Below are positions 24,129-33,042 of a DNA stretch of 47,790 bases, in pieces (position 1 is the first letter of the stretch; every line of letters starts with the position of its first letter). Origin of the DNA: CAZXFH01 sp964640055. GTDB taxonomy: Bacteria > Fidelibacterota > UBA2242 > JAFGTP01. The notes beneath the pieces are model-generated. The model did no database searches. It saw only the letters and a program-made list of their open reading frames with translations, and was not told the DNA's origin. Where the stretch lies: assembly GCA_964640055.1 (NCBI GenBank), contig CAZXFH010000025.1, positions 1 through 47,790 on the forward strand, in the 5' to 3' direction. A program made the position numbers and the translations under genes.

Positions 24129-27100
24129 TCACCCATTCTCGCCGCACAGGCGGGCTATTTGCAGAATATAGTAGCGCACCAGATCCTGGTCCTTGCCAGG
24201 CAAGGCTTGTTCTTCCAGTTTGACGATGCGCTGCACATCCTTCAGAGCGCGCATGACATCCAGGGGAATCTGGGTCATGGATTTGGGCAGCTGGGTGAGG
24301 TATTGGACGGCATCCACCAGAAATTGGCGCATGGTATCGTTTTCCACATTGCGCAGCAGATCCGTGATCTGGGAACCCAATCGCAAAATGTCAGACTGCT
24401 CCCGGGTAAAGGGGATGGAAGTGACTTCCCCACCGGTTACCAACCGGTTAATCGCCAGGGAAAGTTCCACGAAACTTTGTACCTGTTGGTGAATGGGATC
24501 GTGAATGATCTGCCAGATCTTTTGGCGCCAGAACCGGAGGGTCAAGGGGATTTTGATGAGTTGCTCTATCTTTTGGCGCCACTCATCGGCTATGGGTATC
24601 TCTATTAGCGAGCTGAGTTTATCAGGATCGGTATTGAACAGGTCTGGTTGTAGTAATACAGCCAGATCGGGCCGGAATACCGGCAGCACATCGGGATTGA
24701 TTTGGGAACCGGTAAAGAATTCCTCCGGATCGAGCCCCAGTCGCCGGATCAGTTCCCTTTGCAAATAGGGGAGGAATTCCGGGATCAGATCGTTGTCCTC
24801 CCGCAGGGCCAGCAGGGCAGAGTTCCCCGCCGGAAAGGTTGACTCCATTTCCCGCATATGGGTCAGCTGGGGATCATGATAAATACGCAAGGTGTGCAAC
24901 AGATCAAAGACCGGTAATTCCGGTAGAATCCGTTCCGCAATATAAGTTACTTGTTCGGCGTGATTGGGATGGGCTTGCCGGAATTTTCCCAGGGCGCGGA
25001 AGAGGCCGGTAGTTAGCTGGTTAATACCCAGAATCATGGTCTGGGAGCGGTTATGTCCGATGGCCCTTAACAGACTGCCGTGGCTGGAAAGGGGCAGGGT
25101 GCCGGCAATGCGTTCCACGATTTCGGCGCCCCGTTGTTTACTGGTGCGTTGTGCGGGTCTCACCGTGGGCCGGTCCCGCAGCGGTGGTGTGCCGCGGGAG
25201 ATGAAATAGGAAATGGCATGGATGCCAACCACATCTTCATCGCGACCATATAAGATTTGCCGGAAATTGTTGGTCGCCAGTTCGCTAAATTCCTTAAAGA
25301 CCGCATCTTCCTGTCCAGTCGTGAGCATGGCCAATTCGCGTTGTCCTTTTTTCTGAAATTGCAAACGGGTATCCTTTAATGGTTCCGCGGCTCTGCGCAT
25401 GACCTCTTCCTGAAAATGGACCGAGCGATACACATGATAAAGGACCTGTGTGCGTTGTTCCAAAGCCAATCGGCGTAAATGTTCAAACAGGTTGCTCTGA
25501 AAGGTACGGAATTCACCCCCCTGTAAAATACCACGTAATGGGCTGATGGCGTATTTTAGACTCTGGCGGGCAGCCGGCAGTAATGTATCTGAATGAGAGG
25601 TCTCTTTTTGCCAGGTGACCGCTACTGCGGGCAGGCCGGCTTGGGGATCATAGTATCCGCCCTGTCTTTGCATGGGTTCTCCGCTGCCCAGTTTGATGCG
25701 GATTTGACCGACCAGTCCCTTAGCTGCCAACCAGGTTAATATGTTGAGTTTAGCCTGGCGGTATAAAGCGGCAGCGGCCGTCTGGCCTTCATTCTGGCTC
25801 AAATCCGAACCGGCAATAAAGACCTCGTAGATAATGTTGGCCATGCGTTCCGGAACGCTTTGTCCGATAGACCGGCTCTGGACAGCATAGTCCCATATCC
25901 GCTCTAAATAGTCGGAAATACTGTGAATGGCTTCCACATCTTCAAAGAGGGGGATCAATCCGATATTAGGCAGATTGGACTGTGGATTGCAGCGTAATAC
26001 CGATTCACGCTGGGAACGGATCTTGCGGTCCAGTTTGATCAAAGCTTCCGGGTCAGTGGACATGCTGATCTGCAGGGCCATGACCAGTCCCGGGTTACCG
26101 TATTGTCCGGCGATCTCATTGATTTCAATAATATTGTGAATCGTGGTATCAATGGGAAACTGATCCTGATCCAGAATCATTTTTTGGTGTATCCGCGGGG
26201 TCAGAACAAAGCGGCGCAACAGACTGCGATAGAAGCCGGCTAAAGCAGCGATTTGGGGCTGCTGCAGGTTCTGCTTGACCAACGGTAGATTTTTATACAG
26301 GGTTTTGCGGAGGCGTTTATTCAGATAAAAATAGTGTTGCAACTGTCTGCGGCGCTGACGGCGCAGTTTCAGCATTTTGCGTTCCAGGCGATCGTTATGC
26401 TGCCACAGAGCCGCCATGGGATCTTTGAGCAGCTGTAAGCGTATACCGATTTTTCGCAACAGATTGGATTTGATCTCGTAGGGCAGGATACGCAGATAGC
26501 GCTTTTCCAACTGGTTGGTCAGGGCCGTGATTTGATTTAATAGTTCCCAAAATTTTTCAATGTTCCGATCCAGCTGATTTAATTCACCGGTTATTTCACT
26601 ATCGACCTGAACCTGGTCGGAGGTTTGCATCAGGGTACGTAAAAAATGGGCCTGCTGCTTGACATTTTCGATCAGCGCCCCGGCCACCAGGCGGTGTCCC
26701 TGACCGGAGGGACGGGTGCTGCCATCCCAATCGCCCCAGAAAGATAAAAACAGGGGTAAGTGGGTATGGTGGGCGTAAAAGGCCCATGTTTCGCTGGCGA
26801 TGATTGTATGCAGGTCAACGATCAGCTCCTCGGCCTCTCCGGCGGAGTTAATCGGCACGTTGCGGCCAAAGTATTCTGCAACCAGGGCAAAGGCCAGCTC
26901 CTTTTTTACGGTTTGTGAAACCGGCTGTTGTTGACTGGTCAGCTGAATGATCCTGTCTGCTATGATTTCGGTATCTAAGGCATACATCTGGGTGGGATGC
27001 ACAGTGCGGTCAAAGAGTCGCTCATGAAATTTGGTCTTCCGTTGTTGGAGTTGCTCTTTATAGAGCTCGCGGTGCAGGATGTCCATAACCTCTGCTTGAC

Positions 27101-29765
27101 GGGAGTGGTTGACTTCGCTCAGATGGTGATCGATAAGGCTCAGGCGATCGGCTAAAGCCTGTTGGAAAATCATCATACGGCGTGGAAAGTAGTTCCTGAA
27201 AAACGCGGTAATATCATCATCATGACCAGCAGCTGTGGCGAAATTTTTGCTAAGTTTGCGGATCGCTTTATGGCAGTGTTGTTTAATATCGGAGCAGAGG
27301 GTAGGCCACTGAGTATGAATAATAGATTGCTGAGCGGGACTGAGTATGATCTTATCGTGTGCACTCATTTTTCGTCGCTGATAATGCGCCGCCTGATCAG
27401 CGATGATCCGGTTCAGATCGATCAGAACGCGCCGGGTCTTGCGGGCCATGCTGGGAGCATTGTCGCTACCGCCCAGCGTCAAGCGAAAGGCTTTGCGGGC
27501 TTGATCGTAGCCCTGAGCGGTACGTGCAAAGGTGGTCAGCGGGACCATGCCAATCCCCTGGCGGGCCAGATTATTGGCCAGACCGTCTGGGGTGATACCA
27601 TCGGGTAATTGTCCGATCTGCAAACGGGGATACATACTGCCTTGGGGCGGGATAATGTTCAAAGAGTAGGGATTGCGTTCCGCGGGCAAGGCCTTTCTGG
27701 CCGATAAAAGCGCCTGCAAACGTTCCTGAAAAATGATGTTGCGTAGCCGATAGAAGCGCTTGACTTTTTCAGGGGGATTGCGGTAAAAGAGTAGCCCTAG
27801 TAGCACAGCCAGCTGATTGGACAAAAGAGTCTGGTTGATTTGGGTAAATTTCCGTCTTAATTCAGGATGGAGTATTTCAATCACCGAGAGACGGGCACCA
27901 GCAAAACAATTGGTTTTGGATAGCGACTGCACAGTGATCAGATAATCCAGATCGGTTGTTTTTAAATATCCTTTACGCTGAAGTTCTACAGCGCTTTGTT
28001 TTAATGTTTTTAATCCGGGGGACTGCTCGCCAGGGGCGACATCCCGGTAAGAAAGATCGTCAATAACATAGATTCCGCGGGGTAGCAGGACAGATAATAA
28101 ACGCTTGCAGCTTTCCTCTTGAAATATCTGACCGGTGGCATTATGGGGATTGTTCAGAATTAGTGCCCCGTGGGTCTGCCACGCATCATCCCGGCTCAAT
28201 TTTTCATCGATAGTCTGCAGGATCTTATCCACATCCAGACAAAGATCATCTCGCAGTGGTACAAAAGTGATGCCGGGAAAACAATTATCATAGGTCCAAC
28301 TCAGATCGGGAACAATCACATCCCGCAGACCACAATGAAAGCCTAACAGGCTCAGGGCCGTGCGCGCCGATCCACTGATAACCTGGCAACTGTGGGCGGT
28401 ATATTCCGGATAATGATCCAGAAAAGCGTGCAGAAAACTGTCGATAAAAGCTTGCTGGGTTTGGGGCTGATCCAGAGAATTGAAAAATAGAGCGGTGATC
28501 TCCGGGGCGGTAAGTCCGGCAAACGGATCACTGCTTTGGCTGGCATAACGGGCTGCTTTTTGTACTTTTTGTGACAGATGGGTGGTATGGGATTGTAAAG
28601 CTGATATATGGGAATGATAGCGCTTTATTTTATTTTGCACGGAGCGGATGACGCGGGTGGTATTGTTTACTAAATGGTCAATCGCAGGACTGTATTTACT
28701 ACGGATAGCGGATAAATTCGGCATAAGTTCATAATTTTCGTCCGGAGATGTAGTATCCTTAGCGGAGTTGTCAGCCGAAAGCGAATCGCTTTCCAGGAGA
28801 TGGGTCAGCAGCGCCGCTTCCGCCGCGGAAGGAGTACCTTTCAGTTTAAAATGTACGTTTTCGATAACCTGCAGATAATCGGCATTGCCTACGATAAAGC
28901 CCAACGCAATGTTAGCCAGCTGCGGGGCAAATACAGTTGGTGTTAACAGACGCAGAACGCGATCGGACAAACCGGCCTCCCGGGCCAAAGAGAGCTGGTT
29001 AGGGGCATTGTTTGTTTCGATAAAAAAGAGAGGATAATGCACAGCATAACGCCGTAATACGCGCCGGGCCTTTTCCGAAAGGAGCTTATTCAGAATTAAA
29101 AAATTGGGGTGCGCCGTCTCCACTGTCACTTGTTCTTCAATGACCGCCAGCAAAGCGTTCTCATCGGCCGGTAAAGGGTTAAATTGCAGATTCTTGAAAC
29201 GGTATAAATGGTCAGGAAGTTGCTGTCCGGCGATAAATATCCGGGCCGGCTTGTGAACCAGATACTCATTTAAACTGTGTAGCAGAACCCGTAAGGCTTC
29301 CGTCGCGCCCCCGCTGGTAAAGATGATTTCGCGTTTAACAGCCTGATCCCCCAGATGATAGCTGAGGGGTTCCTCCTGATTTTTGCATAACCAGTCGCGA
29401 ATATGAAGCGCCAGCGGTGGGGGAGACTGCTGTTGAAAGCCACCGACGGGGAGATAGGCAATCGACTGACGGATAGCAGCGGCCAGCAGTTGCACCTGTG
29501 AGCTTTGCTCTTCAGGCCAGTGACTGGTTTTTATGCGGGCTGTTGATCTGTCGGATATGACAGTTTCGGGCAGCGATATTCCCAGGGAGAGCTGCTGGTA
29601 TAGAGAAATTAGTCGTTCATCACTGACCGGATGGCCGATGTGAAAATTGACTCGTTCCGCCGGATCCACGGCGGCGGCCGCAGTGGTTTCGCTGATTTTG
29701 GAAACCTTCGCCGCTTTTACAGGGCGCAAGCGGAATAATTTATTTGGGTGAGACTTGAGGTTCAT
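24129..29765 (-). CDS. Giant fusion: two aminotransferase-fold domains plus PEP-carboxylase-like domain
   Basis: A single 1878-residue frame. Residues about 40-340 look like a fold-type I aminotransferase (EIIFTSGGATEALRVLL, TPTVFAPQLANIALGF) that lost its PLP lysine. Residues about 400-795 are a second one with NNPHNATG, IDDLSYRD and the PLP lysine Lys617 in VQSLSKTNCFAGAR. Residues 800-1878 follow bacterial PEP carboxylase in order: TVHPTQ with His923 (TAHPTE), WGDWDG near 1009 (GGDRDG), IPLFEDVEAI, GSDLSQNEG with Asp1321 (YSDSAKDAG), LGSGEPMQRQGG near 1362 (HGRGGSIGRGG), YFISRGTPPLRDRPTVRP and SLLRAIG (SLRAIPW). The catalytic Lys (to Gln1324) and the second His are replaced. Activity is unknown. 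It follows an SPFH gene by 69 bases. No clear Shine-Dalgarno. Confidence 0.75.
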   Translation of the reverse strand: MNLKSHPNKLFRLRPVKAAKVSKISETTAAAAVDPAERVNFHIGHPVSDERLISLYQQLSLGISLPETVISDRSTARIKTSHWPEEQSSQVQLLAAAIRQSIAYLPVGGFQQQSPPPLALHIRDWLCKNQEEPLSYHLGDQAVKREIIFTSGGATEALRVLLHSLNEYLVHKPARIFIAGQQLPDHLYRFKNLQFNPLPADENALLAVIEEQVTVETAHPNFLILNKLLSEKARRVLRRYAVHYPLFFIETNNAPNQLSLAREAGLSDRVLRLLTPTVFAPQLANIALGFIVGNADYLQVIENVHFKLKGTPSAAEAALLTHLLESDSLSADNSAKDTTSPDENYELMPNLSAIRSKYSPAIDHLVNNTTRVIRSVQNKIKRYHSHISALQSHTTHLSQKVQKAARYASQSSDPFAGLTAPEITALFFNSLDQPQTQQAFIDSFLHAFLDHYPEYTAHSCQVISGSARTALSLLGFHCGLRDVIVPDLSWTYDNCFPGITFVPLRDDLCLDVDKILQTIDEKLSRDDAWQTHGALILNNPHNATGQIFQEESCKRLLSVLLPRGIYVIDDLSYRDVAPGEQSPGLKTLKQSAVELQRKGYLKTTDLDYLITVQSLSKTNCFAGARLSVIEILHPELRRKFTQINQTLLSNQLAVLLGLLFYRNPPEKVKRFYRLRNIIFQERLQALLSARKALPAERNPYSLNIIPPQGSMYPRLQIGQLPDGITPDGLANNLARQGIGMVPLTTFARTAQGYDQARKAFRLTLGGSDNAPSMARKTRRVLIDLNRIIADQAAHYQRRKMSAHDKIILSPAQQSIIHTQWPTLCSDIKQHCHKAIRKLSKNFATAAGHDDDITAFFRNYFPRRMMIFQQALADRLSLIDHHLSEVNHSRQAEVMDILHRELYKEQLQQRKTKFHERLFDRTVHPTQMYALDTEIIADRIIQLTSQQQPVSQTVKKELAFALVAEYFGRNVPINSAGEAEELIVDLHTIIASETWAFYAHHTHLPLFLSFWGDWDGSTRPSGQGHRLVAGALIENVKQQAHFLRTLMQTSDQVQVDSEITGELNQLDRNIEKFWELLNQITALTNQLEKRYLRILPYEIKSNLLRKIGIRLQLLKDPMAALWQHNDRLERKMLKLRRQRRRQLQHYFYLNKRLRKTLYKNLPLVKQNLQQPQIAALAGFYRSLLRRFVLTPRIHQKMILDQDQFPIDTTIHNIIEINEIAGQYGNPGLVMALQISMSTDPEALIKLDRKIRSQRESVLRCNPQSNLPNIGLIPLFEDVEAIHSISDYLERIWDYAVQSRSIGQSVPERMANIIYEVFIAGSDLSQNEGQTAAAALYRQAKLNILTWLAAKGLVGQIRIKLGSGEPMQRQGGYYDPQAGLPAVAVTWQKETSHSDTLLPAARQSLKYAISPLRGILQGGEFRTFQSNLFEHLRRLALEQRTQVLYHVYRSVHFQEEVMRRAAEPLKDTRLQFQKKGQRELAMLTTGQEDAVFKEFSELATNNFRQILYGRDEDVVGIHAISYFISRGTPPLRDRPTVRPAQRTSKQRGAEIVERIAGTLPLSSHGSLLRAIGHNRSQTMILGINQLTTGLFRALGKFRQAHPNHAEQVTYIAERILPELPVFDLLHTLRIYHDPQLTHMREMESTFPAGNSALLALREDNDLIPEFLPYLQRELIRRLGLDPEEFFTGSQINPDVLPVFRPDLAVLLQPDLFNTDPDKLSSLIEIPIADEWRQKIEQLIKIPLTLRFWRQKIWQIIHDPIHQQVQSFVELSLAINRLVTGGEVTSIPFTREQSDILRLGSQITDLLRNVENDTMRQFLVDAVQYLTQLPKSMTQIPLDVMRALKDVQRIVKLEEQALPGKDQDLVRYYILQIARLCGENG

Positions 29766-29834
29766 TTATTTCATTAATATGTTTGAACGGTAAACGGATT
29801 GCTGAATAGCTGCTGTAAAGCAATACAGACCCTT

Positions 29835-30809
29835 TTATTCTCCGGCAGAATCGGGAGGGGCTTGATCACTGGCTTTCAATTCCCGGATTAATTTTTGTAG
29901 AATTTTGGTGATGGGACCCTGACCGGCAAGATCTTCGGAAGACAGAGAGACAACTGTGCGGGCATTACGCAGGGCCTGACCGGCTTCTGCCAGGCGCGCC
30001 ATTTGAGGTGTTAATAGCAGTAATTCCGGATTCTTTTTCAAAAGATTCATTTCAGCGGAATCCACCTCTAATTGCATTTTACGACGTTTCAGTTCTTCTG
30101 CCACCCGCTGTTCAGCCAGGCGATCTTCTTTTTCATTTTCACCCTGTTGCAGCTCCATTTTATGCAAGGCGAGCTCATGGTCGTATTGTGCTACTTTTTG
30201 ATCCGCCTCATTTTTGGCATGGGTGGCCGCGATCCGGGCCTTCTGATTGATGGCTTCGGTTTCCTCCAGAATACGGGCAGCCTCCCGCTTGCGCAGCGCT
30301 TCGGAAATATTGGCGTCTGCCGGTTCGATGGATTGAACATTGATCGCCACAACCTCAAGCCCTAGGGAATTGATCATGGTTTTAACGTTTTGACGCAGAT
30401 GGCCAGAAAGGGTTTCACCGGTTAACTCATCGATCTCATGTTTTTCGACAAATTCGCGCACCAGCGCATTCAACACCACCTCCAGCTCCTGAGAAGCAAT
30501 ATCAACCGCCTTTTTATCCCATCCGCCGGCGCGCACTAATTCGGGCAGATGACTCAGCGATGGAGCAACTGTGACCGAGAGCCGTAAATTTACTCCCAGC
30601 TTTCCTTTGGCTTCCGCATCGATCTCCAGAATAGAGGATTTCAACTTGGCCGGTACAGACAAACAGAAATGACGCGGATAAAAGCGTTTTTGATAGGGCT
30701 TCACCTTACCCTTGGATTCGTAAAGGATAATCCGGTCCGGTTTGCGAGACCGGAACTCCGCTAAGATAAGTATAATGATGACGGCAGCAACGCCAATAGA
30801 GACCCACAT
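29835..30809 (-). CDS. SPFH/band 7 (prohibitin-flotillin) family protein
   Basis: A 324-residue protein. One N-terminal membrane helix (about 2-17) is followed by an SPFH domain (about 25-180; LGLEVVAINVQSIEPAD near its end), a long charged coiled coil (180-265, alternating E, K, Q and R) and a short tail. Such proteins form membrane scaffolds or cages. I start at ATG 30809 because GGGAGG sits 5-10 bases upstream; a TTG five codons earlier overlaps that site. It is the upstream partner of the giant fusion gene and probably in one transcript with it. Confidence 0.85.
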   Translation of the reverse strand: MWVSIGVAAVIIILILAEFRSRKPDRIILYESKGKVKPYQKRFYPRHFCLSVPAKLKSSILEIDAEAKGKLGVNLRLSVTVAPSLSHLPELVRAGGWDKKAVDIASQELEVVLNALVREFVEKHEIDELTGETLSGHLRQNVKTMINSLGLEVVAINVQSIEPADANISEALRKREAARILEETEAINQKARIAATHAKNEADQKVAQYDHELALHKMELQQGENEKEDRLAEQRVAEELKRRKMQLEVDSAEMNLLKKNPELLLLTPQMARLAEAGQALRNARTVVSLSSEDLAGQGPITKILQKLIRELKASDQAPPDSAGE

Positions 30810-30995
30810 GGTAACCTCCCTCAACTCAAGTAATGATTTATATATTTAATTTTAATTTCCGTCACTGGATAAAAGCTCCTCGTTATTAAAGCCTAATTTC
30901 GGATATATTTTACAAGCATGCAATGGGTTTTATGAGAAAGATAAAATAACTTTTCGCCACCTGGCAGGATTCAGGCAATATTCTTAAAAAAATAC

Positions 30996-31024
30996 TTGAC
31001 AATGGGCTTGATTAAATCTATTTT
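30996..31024 (+). promoter_or_regulatory. Strong sigma-70-type promoter before the peptidase operon
   Basis: A perfect TTGACA (30996-31001) and TATTTT (31019-31024) are 17 bases apart, 37 bases before the M20 peptidase ATG. It lies in the divergent gap between the SPFH gene (minus) and the peptidase operon (plus). Confidence 0.6.
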
Positions 31025-31060
31025 GAAAGTGATGTTACAATAATATTAAACGCGTAATAT

Positions 31061-32170
31061 ATGTTTCATATGCCAAAAATCAATTCTCGCCTGCTTGAAT
31101 TATTTTTGACCCTAACCGCCATTGATGGTATTTCCGGAGCGGAAAAAGAGGTTAACTGTTATATACAACAGTTTCTGCGCAAGCTGGACTTGCAGCCTTA
31201 CGAAGATGACACGGCAACCAGGGTCGCTGGAAATTCCGGTAACCTGATCTGCCGGCTGGGATCGGGGGGTGATTTCGTATTACTTGCTCATATGGACACC
31301 GCTCGTCCTACCAAAGCGTTACAGGCCCGCGTGCAAGCAGAGCGTATCACTTCGGATCAGACCACTATTTTGGGGGCTGATAATCGCGCCGGGATTGCGG
31401 CCCTGTTGTATAATCTGGAAAAAGTGCATCGCGAAAAGCTACCGATCCGGGATTTCACCGTAGTTTTTACGGTTTGCGAAGAGCGCAATATTGAAGGATC
31501 CAAGCAATTAAAATTGGATAAGGCCATTAAACGGGGCTTTGTGCTGGATTCTTCGCTACGACCGGGTAAATTCATCTACTCTACTTACGGGGCCATGGGG
31601 ATGGATATAAAGGTCATGGGCAAAGCGGCCCATTCCGGTCTGCACCCGGAAGAGGGGATCAGTGCTATTCAGACGGCGGCCAAAGCCATTGCACAGCTCA
31701 ATTTGGGTAAGTTAGCTGAGCATACGACTGCCAATATCGGATTGATCAAAGGGGGAGATGCGATCAATGTGATTCCGCCGGAAACATCAATGACAGGGGA
31801 AGTGCGGGCTTTGGAAAAAGAGCAGGTTATTGGCACGGTAGACACGATCCGGCAGACCTTTGAGCAAGCCTGCCGGGAAATGGGTGCCCGCTTACGTTTT
31901 AGCACGGCATGGGATTTTGAGCCCTACAAAGTGGCCCGTGAGTCAGAAACTTATCAGCAGGTCATCAGGGTTTTGCGGCAGGTAGGGCTAGCTCCTCAGC
32001 CGGTTGTCTCACCGGGGGGTAGTGATGCCAATTCTCTGAATGTTAAGGGGATTCCCACCGTCAATTTGGGTATCGGCGCCCAAAACCCCCATTCCAACGA
32101 AGAGTTTATACTACTGGAGGATTTACAAAAAAACGCGGATATTGTCGATAACTTAATCAGAAAGGCCTGA
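31061..32170 (+). CDS. M20-family (peptidase T-like) metallopeptidase
   Basis: A 369-residue zinc aminopeptidase or dipeptidase. The metal ligands are in place: LLAHMDT with His77 and Asp79, GADNRAG with Asp107, VCEERN with Glu140 (base) and Glu141, and NPHSNEEF near the C-terminus. The dimerisation domain lies between, at about 180-290 (GKAAHSGLHPEEG, IKGGDAINVIPPE). No signal peptide, so it acts on imported small peptides. It is first in an operon with a cyanophycinase-like lipoprotein two bases downstream. The ATG at 31070 is an alternative start. Confidence 0.88.
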   Translation: MFHMPKINSRLLELFLTLTAIDGISGAEKEVNCYIQQFLRKLDLQPYEDDTATRVAGNSGNLICRLGSGGDFVLLAHMDTARPTKALQARVQAERITSDQTTILGADNRAGIAALLYNLEKVHREKLPIRDFTVVFTVCEERNIEGSKQLKLDKAIKRGFVLDSSLRPGKFIYSTYGAMGMDIKVMGKAAHSGLHPEEGISAIQTAAKAIAQLNLGKLAEHTTANIGLIKGGDAINVIPPETSMTGEVRALEKEQVIGTVDTIRQTFEQACREMGARLRFSTAWDFEPYKVARESETYQQVIRVLRQVGLAPQPVVSPGGSDANSLNVKGIPTVNLGIGAQNPHSNEEFILLEDLQKNADIVDNLIRKA

Positions 32171-32172
32171 AT

Positions 32173-33042
32173 ATGCGCTGGCGTATTAATGTCATTTTAA
32201 TCGCATTACTGATTTTTTTAGGGGCTTGCAGTCGGAAGCCCCGGATCAAGGGACATTTGTTTATTATCGGCGGCGGCAATCGCCCGCCGTATATGATGGA
32301 AAAAATTATTGAACTTGCTGGCGGACCCCAGGCAAAGCTGATGATCATTCCCAATGCCAGTGGGTCCCCGCGGGAAGTCGCTGAATACCAGCGGGATCAA
32401 TTCAAGGAATATGGGGCGCAGCAGGTGGACTATATGCTTTTTGACCGGGACAATGCCGATGCGGATTCTAATCTGGCCAAGTTAAGCGGAGTTACCGGTA
32501 TCTTTTTCTCCGGGGGTGATCAACGGCGTTTAGCCCGGGATTTAAATGGCACCCAACTGCTTCAGGAAATCCGGCGTATTTATCGCAAAGGTGGCGTCAT
32601 TTCCGGTACCAGCGCCGGCGCGGCCGTGATGGGCGAACTGATGATCACCGGAGACGAATTGATCAATCCTGAAGAGCGTGAATTTAATATTATTAAAAAG
32701 GATAACATCAAAGCCACTCCGGGATTTGGGTTTATCGAGTGGGGGATTATCGACCAACATTTTATCCAGCGGAAACGCAACAACCGTCTCGTATCGTTAG
32801 TATTGGAAAATCCCATTTTGCTGGGGGTTGGCATCGATGAAGCCACCGCCATTTTAGTCAATCCCGATCAAACTTTTCAGGTGATCGGTGAGAGCCTGGT
32901 TATTGTTTATGATGCCACTGAAGCCGGGCAAATCGGTACTGATAAAAACGGTCATCTGGGGGGTAGCGATCTGGAGATGCATATTTTGCGCAATGAGCAA
33001 AGTTATGATATTGCCAAACGAGAAGTATTAAATGAATCTTAG
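32173..33042 (+). CDS. Cyanophycinase-like (S51) lipoprotein
   Basis: A 289-residue serine peptidase of the S51 cyanophycinase type. It has a lipoprotein signal with lipobox LGAC (Cys19), GHLFIIGGG at 27-35, FFSGGDQRRL at 111-120, the nucleophile Ser148 in SGTSAGAAVMG and DQHF at 194-197 near the third catalytic site. Cyanophycinases cut multi-L-arginyl-poly-aspartate into beta-Asp-Arg; S51 also includes alpha-aspartyl dipeptidases. The coupling to an M20 peptidase (2-base gap) and a YfcC-type carrier (11-base overlap) supports a peptide-polymer route. Confidence 0.82.
   Translation: MRWRINVILIALLIFLGACSRKPRIKGHLFIIGGGNRPPYMMEKIIELAGGPQAKLMIIPNASGSPREVAEYQRDQFKEYGAQQVDYMLFDRDNADADSNLAKLSGVTGIFFSGGDQRRLARDLNGTQLLQEIRRIYRKGGVISGTSAGAAVMGELMITGDELINPEEREFNIIKKDNIKATPGFGFIEWGIIDQHFIQRKRNNRLVSLVLENPILLGVGIDEATAILVNPDQTFQVIGESLVIVYDATEAGQIGTDKNGHLGGSDLEMHILRNEQSYDIAKREVLNES

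Noticed and set aside
24066..24608. A 180-residue plus-strand frame and several others opposite the giant gene
   Set aside because: They are antisense shadows of the 1878-residue protein, whose motifs are convincing on the minus strand.
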